From the NCBI GenBank assembly GCA_044227325.1, contig JBGAFI010000010.1, forward strand, positions 1-64,000: a stretch of 64,000 nucleotides of DNA, in the 5' to 3' direction. Below are positions 26,642 through 34,620 of the stretch, one piece after another. The DNA is from PFJX01 sp044227325. Lineage in GTDB: Bacteria; Pseudomonadota; Gammaproteobacteria; Burkholderiales; Thiobacillaceae. Numbering within the stretch: the stretch's first letter is position 1; each line of letters opens with the position of its first letter. The notes under the pieces were generated by a model. That model saw nothing but the letters and a program-made list of their open reading frames with translations. It had not been told where the DNA came from and did no database searches. A program made the translations under genes and the position numbers.

Positions 26642-26681
26642 CGTCTCGTGCCGCCGTCAGCGCGGTGATTGAGGAGAAGAA

Positions 26682-27383
26682 ATGCCCAACGAACATATCT
26701 ACAAACAATTCGATGCCGACATGGAGGCGGTACGCGCGCGCGTGCTGGAAATGGGCGGTTTGGTGGAAGAGCAGGTCAATCAGGCGGTCGAGGCGCTGAT
26801 TTCCGGCAATACCAAACTGGCCGAAACGGTCATCGAGCAGGATCACCGGGTCAATGCCCTGGAAGTCGCGGCCGACGAGGCCTGCACCCACATCATCGCG
26901 CTGCGCCAGCCCACGGCCAGCGACCTGCGCATGATCCTGACCATCATCAAGACCATCACCGACCTGGAGCGCATCGGCGACGAGGCCGCGAAGATCGCCC
27001 GTTTCGCCATCAAGGTGTACGACAGCGACCGCATCGTCGCGCCCCGCTACAACGAGATCAAATACATGGCCGGGCTGGCCACCAAGATGCTGCGCGAGTC
27101 CCTGGATTCCTTCGCCCGTCTGGACGTTTCCGGCGCCGCCGCCGTGGCGCGCCAGGACATGGAAGTGGATGAGGAATTCCACCTCATCACGCGCCATCTC
27201 ATCACCTTCATGATGGAAGACCCGCGCACCATCTCCACCTTCATCGACCTCCTGTTCGTGGTGAAAGCCATCGAACGCATCGGCGATCATGCCAAGAACA
27301 TGTCCGAGTACGTGGTGTTCATGGTCAAGGGCAAGGATGTGCGGCATACCTCCATCGAGGAACTGGAGCGGGAAATCCAGTAG
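26682..27383 (+). CDS. phoU: phosphate signalling protein PhoU
   Basis: 233 residues, two PhoU helical-bundle repeats with the metal-binding motifs DLERIGDEAAKIA and AIERIGDHAKNMSE. PhoU mediates between the Pst transporter and PhoR and restrains the Pho response when phosphate is high. GAGGAGAAG precedes the ATG. It stands alone here, away from pst genes and about 7 kb from phoBR. A bidirectional terminator follows. Confidence 0.96.
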   Translation: MPNEHIYKQFDADMEAVRARVLEMGGLVEEQVNQAVEALISGNTKLAETVIEQDHRVNALEVAADEACTHIIALRQPTASDLRMILTIIKTITDLERIGDEAAKIARFAIKVYDSDRIVAPRYNEIKYMAGLATKMLRESLDSFARLDVSGAAAVARQDMEVDEEFHLITRHLITFMMEDPRTISTFIDLLFVVKAIERIGDHAKNMSEYVVFMVKGKDVRHTSIEELEREIQ

Positions 27384-27401
27384 CCTTGCGGTTTTCCCAT
27401 G

Positions 27402-27437
27402 AGACGAAAAAGCCGGCTCGCGCCGGCTTTTTCGTCT
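27402..27437. terminator. bidirectional intrinsic terminator, phoU / PCuAC gene
   Basis: AGACGAAAAAGCCGGC, loop TCGC, GCCGGCTTTTTCGTCT: a 16-bp perfect stem with A/T runs on both sides, between the convergent phoU and copper chaperone genes. Confidence 0.95.
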
Positions 27438-27456
27438 GGGGCGGGCCGCCCACGGG

Positions 27457-27894
27457 TCAGTGGTGGCCGCCGCTCCTGCGCGCCACCGCGTTCACCGTCA
27501 GGTTCTGTTCCTTGCCGTCCGCGCCCCGCACGATCAGAGTCAAGGGAACCTTCTGTCCATCGCGGATCTGGTTTTTCAGCTCGATGAACATGACATGCAG
27601 TCCGCCCGGCTCCAGGCTGACGGCCTGGCCCTTGGGCAGTGGAATCTCCTTCATCTCGCGCATCTCCATGACGCCGTTTTCCATCTTCATGTAGTGCAGC
27701 TCGACGTATTTCGAGACCGGACTCTTTCCGCCCACCAGGGCCATGTCCGCGTCGGCGGTGAGGGTCATGAAGCCGCCCGCCACCTGTTGGCCGGGGGCGG
27801 TGGCGCGCACCCAGGGGTTCTCGATTTTCACGGAGTCGGCCAGGGCGGGGATGGAAAGCAGGGCGAGGACGAGCAGGCTGGCTAGCGGTTTCAT
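27457..27894 (-). CDS. periplasmic copper chaperone PCu(A)C
   Basis: 145 residues with signal peptide (cut after ALA). The Cu(I) site is present: His-Met pair in VELHYMKMENGVMEM and HVM in LEPGGLHVMFIEL. PCuAC delivers copper to the CuA/CuB centres of terminal oxidases. A His-rich end (GGHH) may add metal contacts. It is directly downstream of the TonB copper receptor gene, so outer-membrane uptake and periplasmic delivery are paired. Confidence 0.93.
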   Translation of the reverse strand: MKPLASLLVLALLSIPALADSVKIENPWVRATAPGQQVAGGFMTLTADADMALVGGKSPVSKYVELHYMKMENGVMEMREMKEIPLPKGQAVSLEPGGLHVMFIELKNQIRDGQKVPLTLIVRGADGKEQNLTVNAVARRSGGHH

Positions 27895-27918
27895 GGTGGT
27901 TTCCAGTGTGAGTGGCGG

Positions 27919-29961
27919 TTAATCGAAGCTTCCCGAGATTTTCACCCAAAAGAAGCGGCCGGGCTCATACACGCGGCTGTTCGTGGGCAGGCCCGCGTCC
28001 ACCGTGTCAGCCCGGCTCAGGTGCTCCGCGTAGGTTTTGTCGAGGACGTTGTCGATGCCGAGGCTCACGGTCGTCCGCTTGTTGGGTTTGAAGCTGGCGT
28101 TGAGGGCCAGGGTGACGAAACCCGGGGTGGGGCCGATATCCTGGCCGACGATGTTGCCGTAGCCGACCTGGACCCGGTCCTGGTTGTCCACCATCCGCAG
28201 CACCGAGCCGAAACTCCAGGCGCCGCTGGTGTACTCCAGGCCCAGGCGGGCTTCCAGGGGCGGCGTCTGGGCCAGGGGCACGTTCATGGTGTCGTTGTCG
28301 GCGTGCACGTAGGCCAGCGTGCCGCGCGCGGTCCAGCCGGGCTGGAAACGCCAGGCGAGGTCGGCCTCGCCACCGTAGCGGGTCGCGTCCACGTTGAAGC
28401 CGCAGTTGTAGCGGCCGCTGGAAATGGCGATGCTGGGGTCGCACTGGCCGATGACCGTGCCGGAATAGGTGAGCAGATAGTTGTTGATCTTCGAGTAGAA
28501 CAGGGAGGCGCTCGCCTTCATGTCCCCGGCTTTCCAGCGCACGCCCGCGTCCAGCTGGGTGTTGCTTTCCGGCTTCAGTTGCGGCGTCGCCAGATTGGTG
28601 GAGAGGCCGTTGTAGGTCTTCATTTCCCAGTAATCCAGAGGCCGGGCGGCATGGCCCAGGCCGACGAAGACGGTGGCGTCGCTGTCCTTCAGTTCCCGCT
28701 CGTAGCGCAGGAAGCCGCTGGTCATGTCCTCGCTCGCGCTGCGCACCAGCACCACCGGATTCACCGCATTGTTGAAACGGTCCGCGTTCCAGCGGTCGAA
28801 GCGCAGGCCGCCGATCAGGCGGGCACGCTCCGCGAGATTGTGTTTCCACTCGCCATACACACCGGTGATGTCGGTTTCCACATCCTTGAGCTTGGACTTG
28901 CTCAGATAGCTGGCGGTGGCCAGCGCGCCGGTGGCGCCCGTGCCCATGCGGCCCGCGTGCCGGTTGGTCTGCCAGTCCATGCCCAGCTTGAGCAGGTCCG
29001 CCGCGCTCAGGCCCAGGTCCGCGCTCAGGCGCGCACCCCGGGTGACGCGGTCCACATCCATCGCGCTGGCCGTGCCCACGAGGGGCCGCAGGCTGTAGTT
29101 GTCCATCACGTGGTCGACGTGGTTGTAATAGGCCTGGGCTTCGAGCTTGTCGATCAACGGGGTCAGGTTCTTGCGGACGAAAGCGAGTCCATACCCTTCC
29201 CGGTCGAACTGGCTGCCGTCCATGGTCCGATCCGCGTAGGCGGCCTCCGCCCGACTGCCCACCGCGTCGAAAGTCAGCAGGGAGTCGCGGTCGATATTCC
29301 AGCCAAGCTTGGCGTTGAGGCTGTCGCGCTGGTAGTTGGAATGCACGTCGCGACCGTCGCCGTCCTGGTAGTCGTCCGCCTCGGAATGGCTGGCGTTCGC
29401 CTGGATGAAGGCGCTTTCACCCGCGTAGGTGCCGCCCAGCAGCGCGTCCAGGCGGCCCCAGGAGCCCGCCATCAGACTGGCGTTGGCGCGCGCGCCGGGT
29501 TCCGACGCCTTCTCCGCGTCCCGCTCGAACAGCACCACGCCCGCCAGATTGCCGTTGCCGTGGGAGACGGTCTGGGGGCCCTTGATCACGGTGACGGTGT
29601 CGAAGGTGTCCGGGAAAACATAGGCGGTGGGCGGGTCCATGCGCATGGGGCAACCGCCCAGCAACTCGCTGCCTTCCATCTGGATGTTCAGGCGCGAGCC
29701 GGCCAGGCCGCGCAGGACCGGATCGCCGTCGGTGCCGCCCTTGCGGATCATGGAGAAGCCGGGCACGGTTTTCAGGAATGCCGCGCCGTCGTTCGCGGGA
29801 ACCGGCTGCTGCGGCGCCTTCGCGTCGATGACGACGGTGAGCGGATCGCGCATGTGGGGCGCGGTGACGACGATTTCCTCCAGGGCCGGAATGTCGGCGG
29901 CCAGGCCGGACAAAGGACAGGCTGCCAGGAAGAGGGCAATCGGTTTCATGCGCGCGGTCAT
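27919..29961 (-). CDS. TonB-dependent copper receptor (OprC/NosA-like)
   Basis: 680 residues from ATG 29961 (MTARMKPIAL; ATG 29949 also possible). Signal peptide, TonB box EEIVVTAP, plug domain with GGCPMRMDPPTAYVFPDTFDTVTVIKGPQTV, the signature of TonB-copper receptors, and a 22-strand barrel ending in Phe (WVKISGSFD has F next to last). Family members import copper, for example for nitrous oxide reductase in Pseudomonas. Downstream is PCuAC; upstream, divergent, is a RegB/RegA system, with a RegA-like palindrome 62 bases before the start. Confidence 0.9.
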   Translation of the reverse strand: MTARMKPIALFLAACPLSGLAADIPALEEIVVTAPHMRDPLTVVIDAKAPQQPVPANDGAAFLKTVPGFSMIRKGGTDGDPVLRGLAGSRLNIQMEGSELLGGCPMRMDPPTAYVFPDTFDTVTVIKGPQTVSHGNGNLAGVVLFERDAEKASEPGARANASLMAGSWGRLDALLGGTYAGESAFIQANASHSEADDYQDGDGRDVHSNYQRDSLNAKLGWNIDRDSLLTFDAVGSRAEAAYADRTMDGSQFDREGYGLAFVRKNLTPLIDKLEAQAYYNHVDHVMDNYSLRPLVGTASAMDVDRVTRGARLSADLGLSAADLLKLGMDWQTNRHAGRMGTGATGALATASYLSKSKLKDVETDITGVYGEWKHNLAERARLIGGLRFDRWNADRFNNAVNPVVLVRSASEDMTSGFLRYERELKDSDATVFVGLGHAARPLDYWEMKTYNGLSTNLATPQLKPESNTQLDAGVRWKAGDMKASASLFYSKINNYLLTYSGTVIGQCDPSIAISSGRYNCGFNVDATRYGGEADLAWRFQPGWTARGTLAYVHADNDTMNVPLAQTPPLEARLGLEYTSGAWSFGSVLRMVDNQDRVQVGYGNIVGQDIGPTPGFVTLALNASFKPNKRTTVSLGIDNVLDKTYAEHLSRADTVDAGLPTNSRVYEPGRFFWVKISGSFD

Positions 29962-30022
29962 CGAGGGGGATCCGGGTATTGGGAACCCGCCGCATGTTAG
30001 GGAGCGGGAGGCCGCCGGTGAA

Positions 30023-30039
30023 TGCGGCAAATTGTCGCA
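30023..30039. promoter_or_regulatory. RegA/PrrA-like box near the copper receptor
   Basis: TGCGGCA-AAT-TGTCGCA: a 17-base palindrome with one mismatch, fitting the GCGNC...GNCGC pattern of RegA/PrrA/RegR sites. It lies 62 bases upstream of the receptor start. Confidence 0.65.
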
Positions 30040-30075
30040 GCGCGCGGGGAACGTGGAGCCCGGCCCGATCCGGGT

Positions 30076-30101
30076 AAAAAAACGGCCCGCGCAGGCGGGC
30101 C
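30076..30101 (-). terminator. orphan intrinsic terminator in the receptor/regB intergenic region
   Basis: Minus strand GGCCCGC, loop CTGC, GCGGGCC, then TTTTTTT. No minus-strand gene ends nearby: the next gene upstream on that strand is absent. It must end a small RNA or be a leader attenuator of the copper receptor gene. Confidence 0.75.
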
Positions 30102-30188
30102 CGAAGATACGTGAACGTTTGACGTGGATACGCGACGCGTGACGTATGGAAGCCCGGCCAGATTAACCGGCGGCCTCGTTCCACGGAA

Positions 30189-30205
30189 TGCGACATGTTG
30201 TCGCA
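30189..30205. promoter_or_regulatory. RegA/PrrA-like box upstream of regB
   Basis: TGCGACA-TGT-TGTCGCA, with perfect 7-base arms, ending 36 bases before the regB ATG. The C-terminal HTH of the downstream regulator is the RegA type that binds such sites, so autoregulation is likely. Confidence 0.72.
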
Positions 30206-30240
30206 GTGCGGCGCGGGACGCCGCCGGTAGAATCCGGACC

Positions 30241-31485
30241 ATGCCCGCGTTCCCGCTTCCGCCCTCCCCAGCCGGAGACATCCTGCCGATCGAGACCCAG
30301 CGCCGACTGATCGCGGTGCGGGGCGCCCTGGTCCTGGGCGAGTCCATCGGCGTCGCCCTGCTCGCCGGTCTGCTGGACGCGCGGCTTCCCCTCGCCTCCC
30401 TGGGGGGCGTCATCCTCCTGCATCTGGGCCTCGAGGCCGTGGCCTGGATGCGCCTGCGCCAGGGCGGGCTGGGCGCGGCGGAGGTTCTGCTGCATCTGGC
30501 GGTGGACGCGACCGGCATCGCCGCGCTGGTCTATCTCACCGGCGGCTACGCGAATCCCTTCATCTCCCTGCTGCTGGTGCCCCTGATCCTGGCCGCCGTC
30601 ACGCTGCCTCCCCTCCATGCCTGGGGCATGGCCGCCTGGGTGGCGGTCCTCTACACCTTGCTGATGCGCTTCTACCGGCCGCTGGAGATCCATGTCTCGC
30701 CGGAAGCCGCGGTGGACCTGCACCTGTCCGGCATGTGGTTGAACTTTCTGCTGACCGCCGCCCTGGTCGCCGCCTTCGCCGGCCGTCTCGCGGCGACCCT
30801 GCGGCGGCGCGATGCCGCGTTGGCCGAGGCGCGGGAACAGCGTCTGCGCGACGAACAGCTGTTCGCGCTGGGCCTGCAGGCCGCGTCGGCGGCCCACGAT
30901 CTGGCCACGCCCATGGCCTCGGTGCGCATCACCCTGGACGAACTGAGCCGGGATTACGCGGGGGACGACGAGCTGGGTCCGCCCTTCGCCCTGCTTTCCG
31001 GACAGTTGTCCCGGATGGAAACCGTGCTGGACCGGCTGGGCCGCGCGGCGCGCGCGCGCGGAACCGGCGACCCCGTGCCCGAGGAGGCGACGCGCTGGCT
31101 GGCGCGGGTGCTGGAGCACTGGGGCCTGATGTGGCCGGATGCGCGGGTGCACGCGGCTTTGCCGGAAAGCGTGGGGGAAGTCGCCGGCGACGCCGCGCTG
31201 GAGGCGGTCATGGTGGCGCTGCTCAACAACGCGGCCCAGGTTTCGCCCCTGGACATCGCCATCACCGCCGAGCGGGTAGGCGGCCGGGTGGCGATCCAGG
31301 TCGCCGACCGGGGGCCGGGGATGAAATCCGCCGCGACGAAGCCGGGCGGCTGGGGCGTCGGCCTGGAGCTCGCGCGGGCCACGCTGGAACGGCTCGGCGG
31401 AACACTGGATTTACGCGAGCGCCCCGGCGGCGGACTCGCGGCCCGGGTGGAAATCCCGCTGGCCGGCGCGGAGTGGACGCGATGA
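30241..31485 (+). CDS. regB: RegB/PrrB/ActS-type redox sensor histidine kinase
   Basis: 414 residues. Six membrane segments (about 25-182) with the ubiquinone-binding loop GGYANPF (101-107), then a short connector, H-box SAAHDLATPMASV (His219) and an HATPase domain (LLNNAAQVSP, DRGPGM, GWGVGLELA). RegB family kinases sense the redox state of the quinone pool. The protein has no cysteine at all, so the redox-active Cys known in Rhodobacter RegB is missing; signalling must rest on the quinone site. The stop overlaps the regA start (ATGA). The H-box has Asp where His-Glu is usual. Confidence 0.88.
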   Translation: MPAFPLPPSPAGDILPIETQRRLIAVRGALVLGESIGVALLAGLLDARLPLASLGGVILLHLGLEAVAWMRLRQGGLGAAEVLLHLAVDATGIAALVYLTGGYANPFISLLLVPLILAAVTLPPLHAWGMAAWVAVLYTLLMRFYRPLEIHVSPEAAVDLHLSGMWLNFLLTAALVAAFAGRLAATLRRRDAALAEAREQRLRDEQLFALGLQAASAAHDLATPMASVRITLDELSRDYAGDDELGPPFALLSGQLSRMETVLDRLGRAARARGTGDPVPEEATRWLARVLEHWGLMWPDARVHAALPESVGEVAGDAALEAVMVALLNNAAQVSPLDIAITAERVGGRVAIQVADRGPGMKSAATKPGGWGVGLELARATLERLGGTLDLRERPGGGLAARVEIPLAGAEWTR

Positions 31486-32015
31486 GCATGCCCTGGCGCA
31501 TTCTGGTGGTGGACGACGACCCGGTGTTCGCGGACACCCTGGCGCGGGCGCTGGGGCGGCGCGGCCATGCGGTCACGGTGGCCGGTGACGGTGAAGCCGC
31601 CTTGGCGCCGCGCGTCGAACCCTTCGATGCCGCTGTTCTGGACCTGCGCCTTGCCACCGATTCCGGCCTGCGCCTGATTCCGCCCCTCAAGGCCGCCTAT
31701 CCGGAAATCCGGATTTTGCTTCTGACCGGCTATGCCAGCATCGCCACCGCCGTCGAAGCCATCAAGTTGGGGGCGGTGCACTACCTGCCCAAGCCGGCCG
31801 GCGTCGACGAGATTCTCCAGTCCCTGGGGCGGCTGGAAGGCGATCCGGCGGCGGATTTGCCGGAGGATCCCATGTCGGTGGACCGGCTGGAGTGGGAACA
31901 CATACAGAAAGTGCTCGCGGAGCACGAGGGCAACCTGTCGGCAACGGCGCGGGCGCTGAAGATGCACCGGCGCACCCTGCAACGGAAGCTGGCGAAGCGT
32001 CCGGTCAGGGAATGA
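31482..32015 (+). CDS. regA: RegA/PrrA/ActR-type response regulator
   Basis: 177 residues. Receiver (DDD11-13, phospho-acceptor Asp54 in AVLDLRLATDSG, Lys in YLPKPA) joined by a Pro-rich linker to a compact Fis-like HTH whose recognition helix HRRTLQRKLAKR is diagnostic of the RegA family. RegA regulons include terminal oxidases, denitrification and CO2/N2 fixation genes. Two matching palindromes lie upstream of regB. The 3' end overlaps hslV by 11 bases on the other strand. Confidence 0.94.
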   Translation: MSMPWRILVVDDDPVFADTLARALGRRGHAVTVAGDGEAALAPRVEPFDAAVLDLRLATDSGLRLIPPLKAAYPEIRILLLTGYASIATAVEAIKLGAVHYLPKPAGVDEILQSLGRLEGDPAADLPEDPMSVDRLEWEHIQKVLAEHEGNLSATARALKMHRRTLQRKLAKRPVRE

Positions 32016-32544
32016 GGGTTTCCAGGGTCAGATTGCGGTTGGTGTAGATGCAGATGTCCGCGGCGATGCCGATGGCTTCCCGCACGATGGCTTCCGGGTC
32101 CATGTCGGTATGCGCCAGCAAGGCGAGGGCGGCGGATTGGGCGTAGGCGCCGCCGCTGCCGATGGCGGCGATGCCCTGTTCCGGCTCCAGCACGTCGCCG
32201 GCGCCGGTGATGATCAGGGTGCTACTCCGGTCCGCCACCGCCAGCATGGCTTCCAGCCGGCGCAGCATGCGGTCCGTGCGCCAGTCCTTGGCCAGTTCCA
32301 CCGCGCTGCGCACCAAGTGGCCCTGGTGTTTTTCCAGCTTGGCCTCGAAACGTTCGAATAGCGTGAAGGCGTCGGCGGTGCCGCCGGCGAAGCCGGCCAG
32401 GATGCGATCCTGATAGAGCCGGCGCACCTTGCGCGCACCCGCCTTGATGACGATGTTGCCCAAGGTGACCTGACCATCGCCGCCCATGGCGACGGACTCG
32501 CCGCGCCGGACCGAGAGGATGGTGGTGCCGTGGTACTGTTCCAT
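32005..32544 (-). CDS. hslV: ATP-dependent protease peptidase subunit HslV
   Basis: 179 residues starting MEQYHGTTILSVRRG. The catalytic N-terminal threonine would be Thr7 after removal of a six-residue propeptide, as in other betaproteobacteria. Conserved GGDGQVTLG and the Gly-rich SGGAYAQSAALAL are present. HslV forms a double hexamer driven by the HslU ATPase, whose gene normally follows immediately. Here the space after hslV is occupied by the convergent regA, so hslU is not adjacent. Upstream it abuts the STAS-domain gene. Confidence 0.94.
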   Translation of the reverse strand: MEQYHGTTILSVRRGESVAMGGDGQVTLGNIVIKAGARKVRRLYQDRILAGFAGGTADAFTLFERFEAKLEKHQGHLVRSAVELAKDWRTDRMLRRLEAMLAVADRSSTLIITGAGDVLEPEQGIAAIGSGGAYAQSAALALLAHTDMDPEAIVREAIGIAADICIYTNRNLTLETLIP

Positions 32545-33671
32545 CACAGGCGCGTGCGGCCGAGCACCACGGCGAACTGGCTGACGCCGACGATCTGCAG
32601 CAGCGTGTTGACCAGTTCGTTGCCTTCCTTGAACAGCACCTTGCAGCCCGCCTGGGACATTTCGATCAGGGTTTCCAACAGCATGCCCACCACGGCGAAA
32701 TCGATGCGGGTGACCTGCGACAGGTCGACTTCCAGTTGTTGCATGCCTTTGGAGAATTCCTTCATCGCCAGGAACTGGCCTTCGTTGCCGGGCGCGATGG
32801 CGCCGGTGAGCTTGAAAGTCTGGCCTGGCGGAAGAGGCAACGCCGCCGCCGCGTCGGCGGCGCGATCGGGCATGGGGATGGGCGGCGTATAGGAGGGCGG
32901 GGAGACCTCGAAGGCGACGGCGTAGTCCACGGCCACGTTGTCGAAGTCCTCTTCCTTGCCGAGCAACTGGAGCACGGCCAGGAGCAGGAACCAACCCGAT
33001 TCGGTGAGCCGATCCCCTTGCCGGGCCGCATCCAGCCGGACCGCGAACCCCGGGCCGCCGATCAATTCCACCGGCCGTTTCATTTCGTTCAGGCGCAGGA
33101 TGTCGGTCAGCAGGGCGCGGGCGGTTTCCTCGTCCGGGGACTGGGTCTTGGAGAAATCCAGACGCACATAAGGGGCGTTCTGGGCTTCCTGGAAGAAGCG
33201 GGGTTGCTTGACCCGTTCCAGGCTGCCGTATTTCTCGCCATAGACCATGACCGGCGCGGCTTGCTGGGGCCCCTTGGGTTTGCCCCGGGGGGTCCAGGTG
33301 GGCGGCGAGCGTTCGAATTTGACCGCGAAATCCACCGCCGCGTCCTCGAAGGGCGCGGCCTGGCCGCTGGCCTCGTAGAGATCGAACAGCATGTACCAGG
33401 GCAGCGGGTCGCGATTGCTGGGCTGGTCGAGCAGGTAACGGTTCAGCAAGGCCGCCGTTTCACCCACCTTGCCGTTGGCGTAGAGCACGGCGGCTTCTTC
33501 CAGCTCCGGCGCAAGCCCGCCCACCGCTTCCTGGACTTCGATGCCCGAGTCCATGCCGGTGGCGGGTTGTTTCGCCTGGTTGTAGGACGGTCCCGGCCCA
33601 AACTCGGGCAGGCTTTCCTTCAAGAAAGCCATGAGGTCTTCGGGTTTGTCCTTGCGGAAGAAGGAGAACAC
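32544..33671 (-). CDS. STAS-like domain protein with internal duplication
   Basis: 375 residues from GTG 33671. Two related segments, DFAVKFERSPPTWTP and DYAVAFEVSPPSYTPP, sit in repeats of about 130 residues that each include LPWYMLFDLYE / WFLLLAVLQLL-type helices. The last ~95 residues look like a STAS/MlaB-type fold (LEVDLSQVTRIDFAVVGMLLETLIE). No catalytic motifs are visible. It ends at the base where hslV begins, so the two are probably co-transcribed. The function is unknown; a partner-binding or regulatory role is inferred from the STAS fold. Confidence 0.65.
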   Translation of the reverse strand: MFSFFRKDKPEDLMAFLKESLPEFGPGPSYNQAKQPATGMDSGIEVQEAVGGLAPELEEAAVLYANGKVGETAALLNRYLLDQPSNRDPLPWYMLFDLYEASGQAAPFEDAAVDFAVKFERSPPTWTPRGKPKGPQQAAPVMVYGEKYGSLERVKQPRFFQEAQNAPYVRLDFSKTQSPDEETARALLTDILRLNEMKRPVELIGGPGFAVRLDAARQGDRLTESGWFLLLAVLQLLGKEEDFDNVAVDYAVAFEVSPPSYTPPIPMPDRAADAAAALPLPPGQTFKLTGAIAPGNEGQFLAMKEFSKGMQQLEVDLSQVTRIDFAVVGMLLETLIEMSQAGCKVLFKEGNELVNTLLQIVGVSQFAVVLGRTRL

Positions 33672-33761
33672 TGCCTTTGTCTAATCCACCAAAAAGTAAT
33701 TCAGCATATCAGAAGCCGCAGCCAATCGTGATGCGGGATGTCACGCGCCAGCCCCCGCTTT

Positions 33762-33980
33762 TCAAGGGACCGGATCATGCCCGCCCGCATGCCAGGGATG
33801 GCAACGGGAGATGCGCCGCGCCGCCAGCCAACTGCCTTTCATCGCGCCATGCCTTTCTACCGCTTCCCGCGCGTAATGGGAACAGGTCGGCGTGAAGCGG
33901 CACTGATTGCCCACGAAAGGGGAGAGGGCGATCTGGTAGACGCGGATCAGGCCGACCAGCAGATGTTGCATGGGATTCAT
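33762..33980 (-). CDS. yidD: membrane protein insertion efficiency factor YidD
   Basis: 72 residues with the YidD signature CRFTPTCSHYAREAVERHG and RCHPWHAGGHDPVP. It aids YidC-dependent membrane insertion. YidD is normally encoded between rnpA and yidC; here it is next to mobA, 13 bases downstream of that gene, away from the rpmH-rnpA-yidC cluster. A start at Met4 (33971) is equally possible. Confidence 0.92.
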   Translation of the reverse strand: MNPMQHLLVGLIRVYQIALSPFVGNQCRFTPTCSHYAREAVERHGAMKGSWLAARRISRCHPWHAGGHDPVP

Positions 33981-33993
33981 GGTGCGCCTTTGT

Positions 33994-34620
33994 TCACCTT
34001 TGATAGCGATGTGCCACCCGCTCCGCGGTTTTCAAGTCCTCGGGGGTGTTGACGTTGAGAAAGGCGTAAGGATCCTCGCCGAAATACACGGTCTCGTTGG
34101 GATGTTTGTCCTGCCAGGCGCGGACTTGGCGGCCGCCGTCGCGCACAAAGCCTTCCAGATCCGGGATCAAATCCCGGTGTACCAGCATGATGGCGAAATG
34201 GGTGCCGGTTTCGTCGGCGGCCCGGACCAGGGGGACTTGAGCATTGCGCGCGTGGTCGTGCAACTGCATGACCAGATCGAGGGGGAGGAAGGGCGCATCG
34301 CAGGGCGCGGTGAGCAGCCACTCATGCTGGGCCGTGCGGGAGGCGGACAAGAGTCCGGCGAGCGGACCCGGGTATTCCGGCAGCGTGTCCGATACCACCG
34401 TGTAGCCGAGACGGGCATAGGCGATCAGGTTGCGGTTCGCGTTGACCAGGATTTCCGCGGCGTTGTTTTCCAGCCTTTGCGCGACCCAGCCGGCCAGGGG
34501 GCGGTGCGCGAGTTCCAGCAGTCCCTTGTCCTCGCCTCTGAAGCGGCGCGCCATGCCGCCCGCCAGCACGATGGCGGTCGGTAGACCTGGGTCTTGTAGC
34601 GGGGCCGGAAACCTTCCCAT
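33994..34620 (-). CDS. mobA: molybdenum cofactor guanylyltransferase MobA
   Basis: 208 residues. Nucleotidyl-transfer motif LAGGMARRFRGEDKG (about 19-33), PLAGL, and APCDAPFLP for metal/GTP binding. It adds GMP to molybdopterin to make the bis-MGD precursor used by DMSO-reductase-family enzymes. Its first ~195 bases overlap the 3' end of the glycosyltransferase reading frame; the true start may be downstream of ATG 34620 because the first ~14 residues are not family-like. Confidence 0.92.
   Translation of the reverse strand: MGRFPAPLQDPGLPTAIVLAGGMARRFRGEDKGLLELAHRPLAGWVAQRLENNAAEILVNANRNLIAYARLGYTVVSDTLPEYPGPLAGLLSASRTAQHEWLLTAPCDAPFLPLDLVMQLHDHARNAQVPLVRAADETGTHFAIMLVHRDLIPDLEGFVRDGGRQVRAWQDKHPNETVYFGEDPYAFLNVNTPEDLKTAERVAHRYQR

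Noticed and set aside
28021..30000. 659-codon plus-strand open frame opposite the copper receptor
   Set aside because: Shadow of the receptor gene; low-complexity translation without domains.
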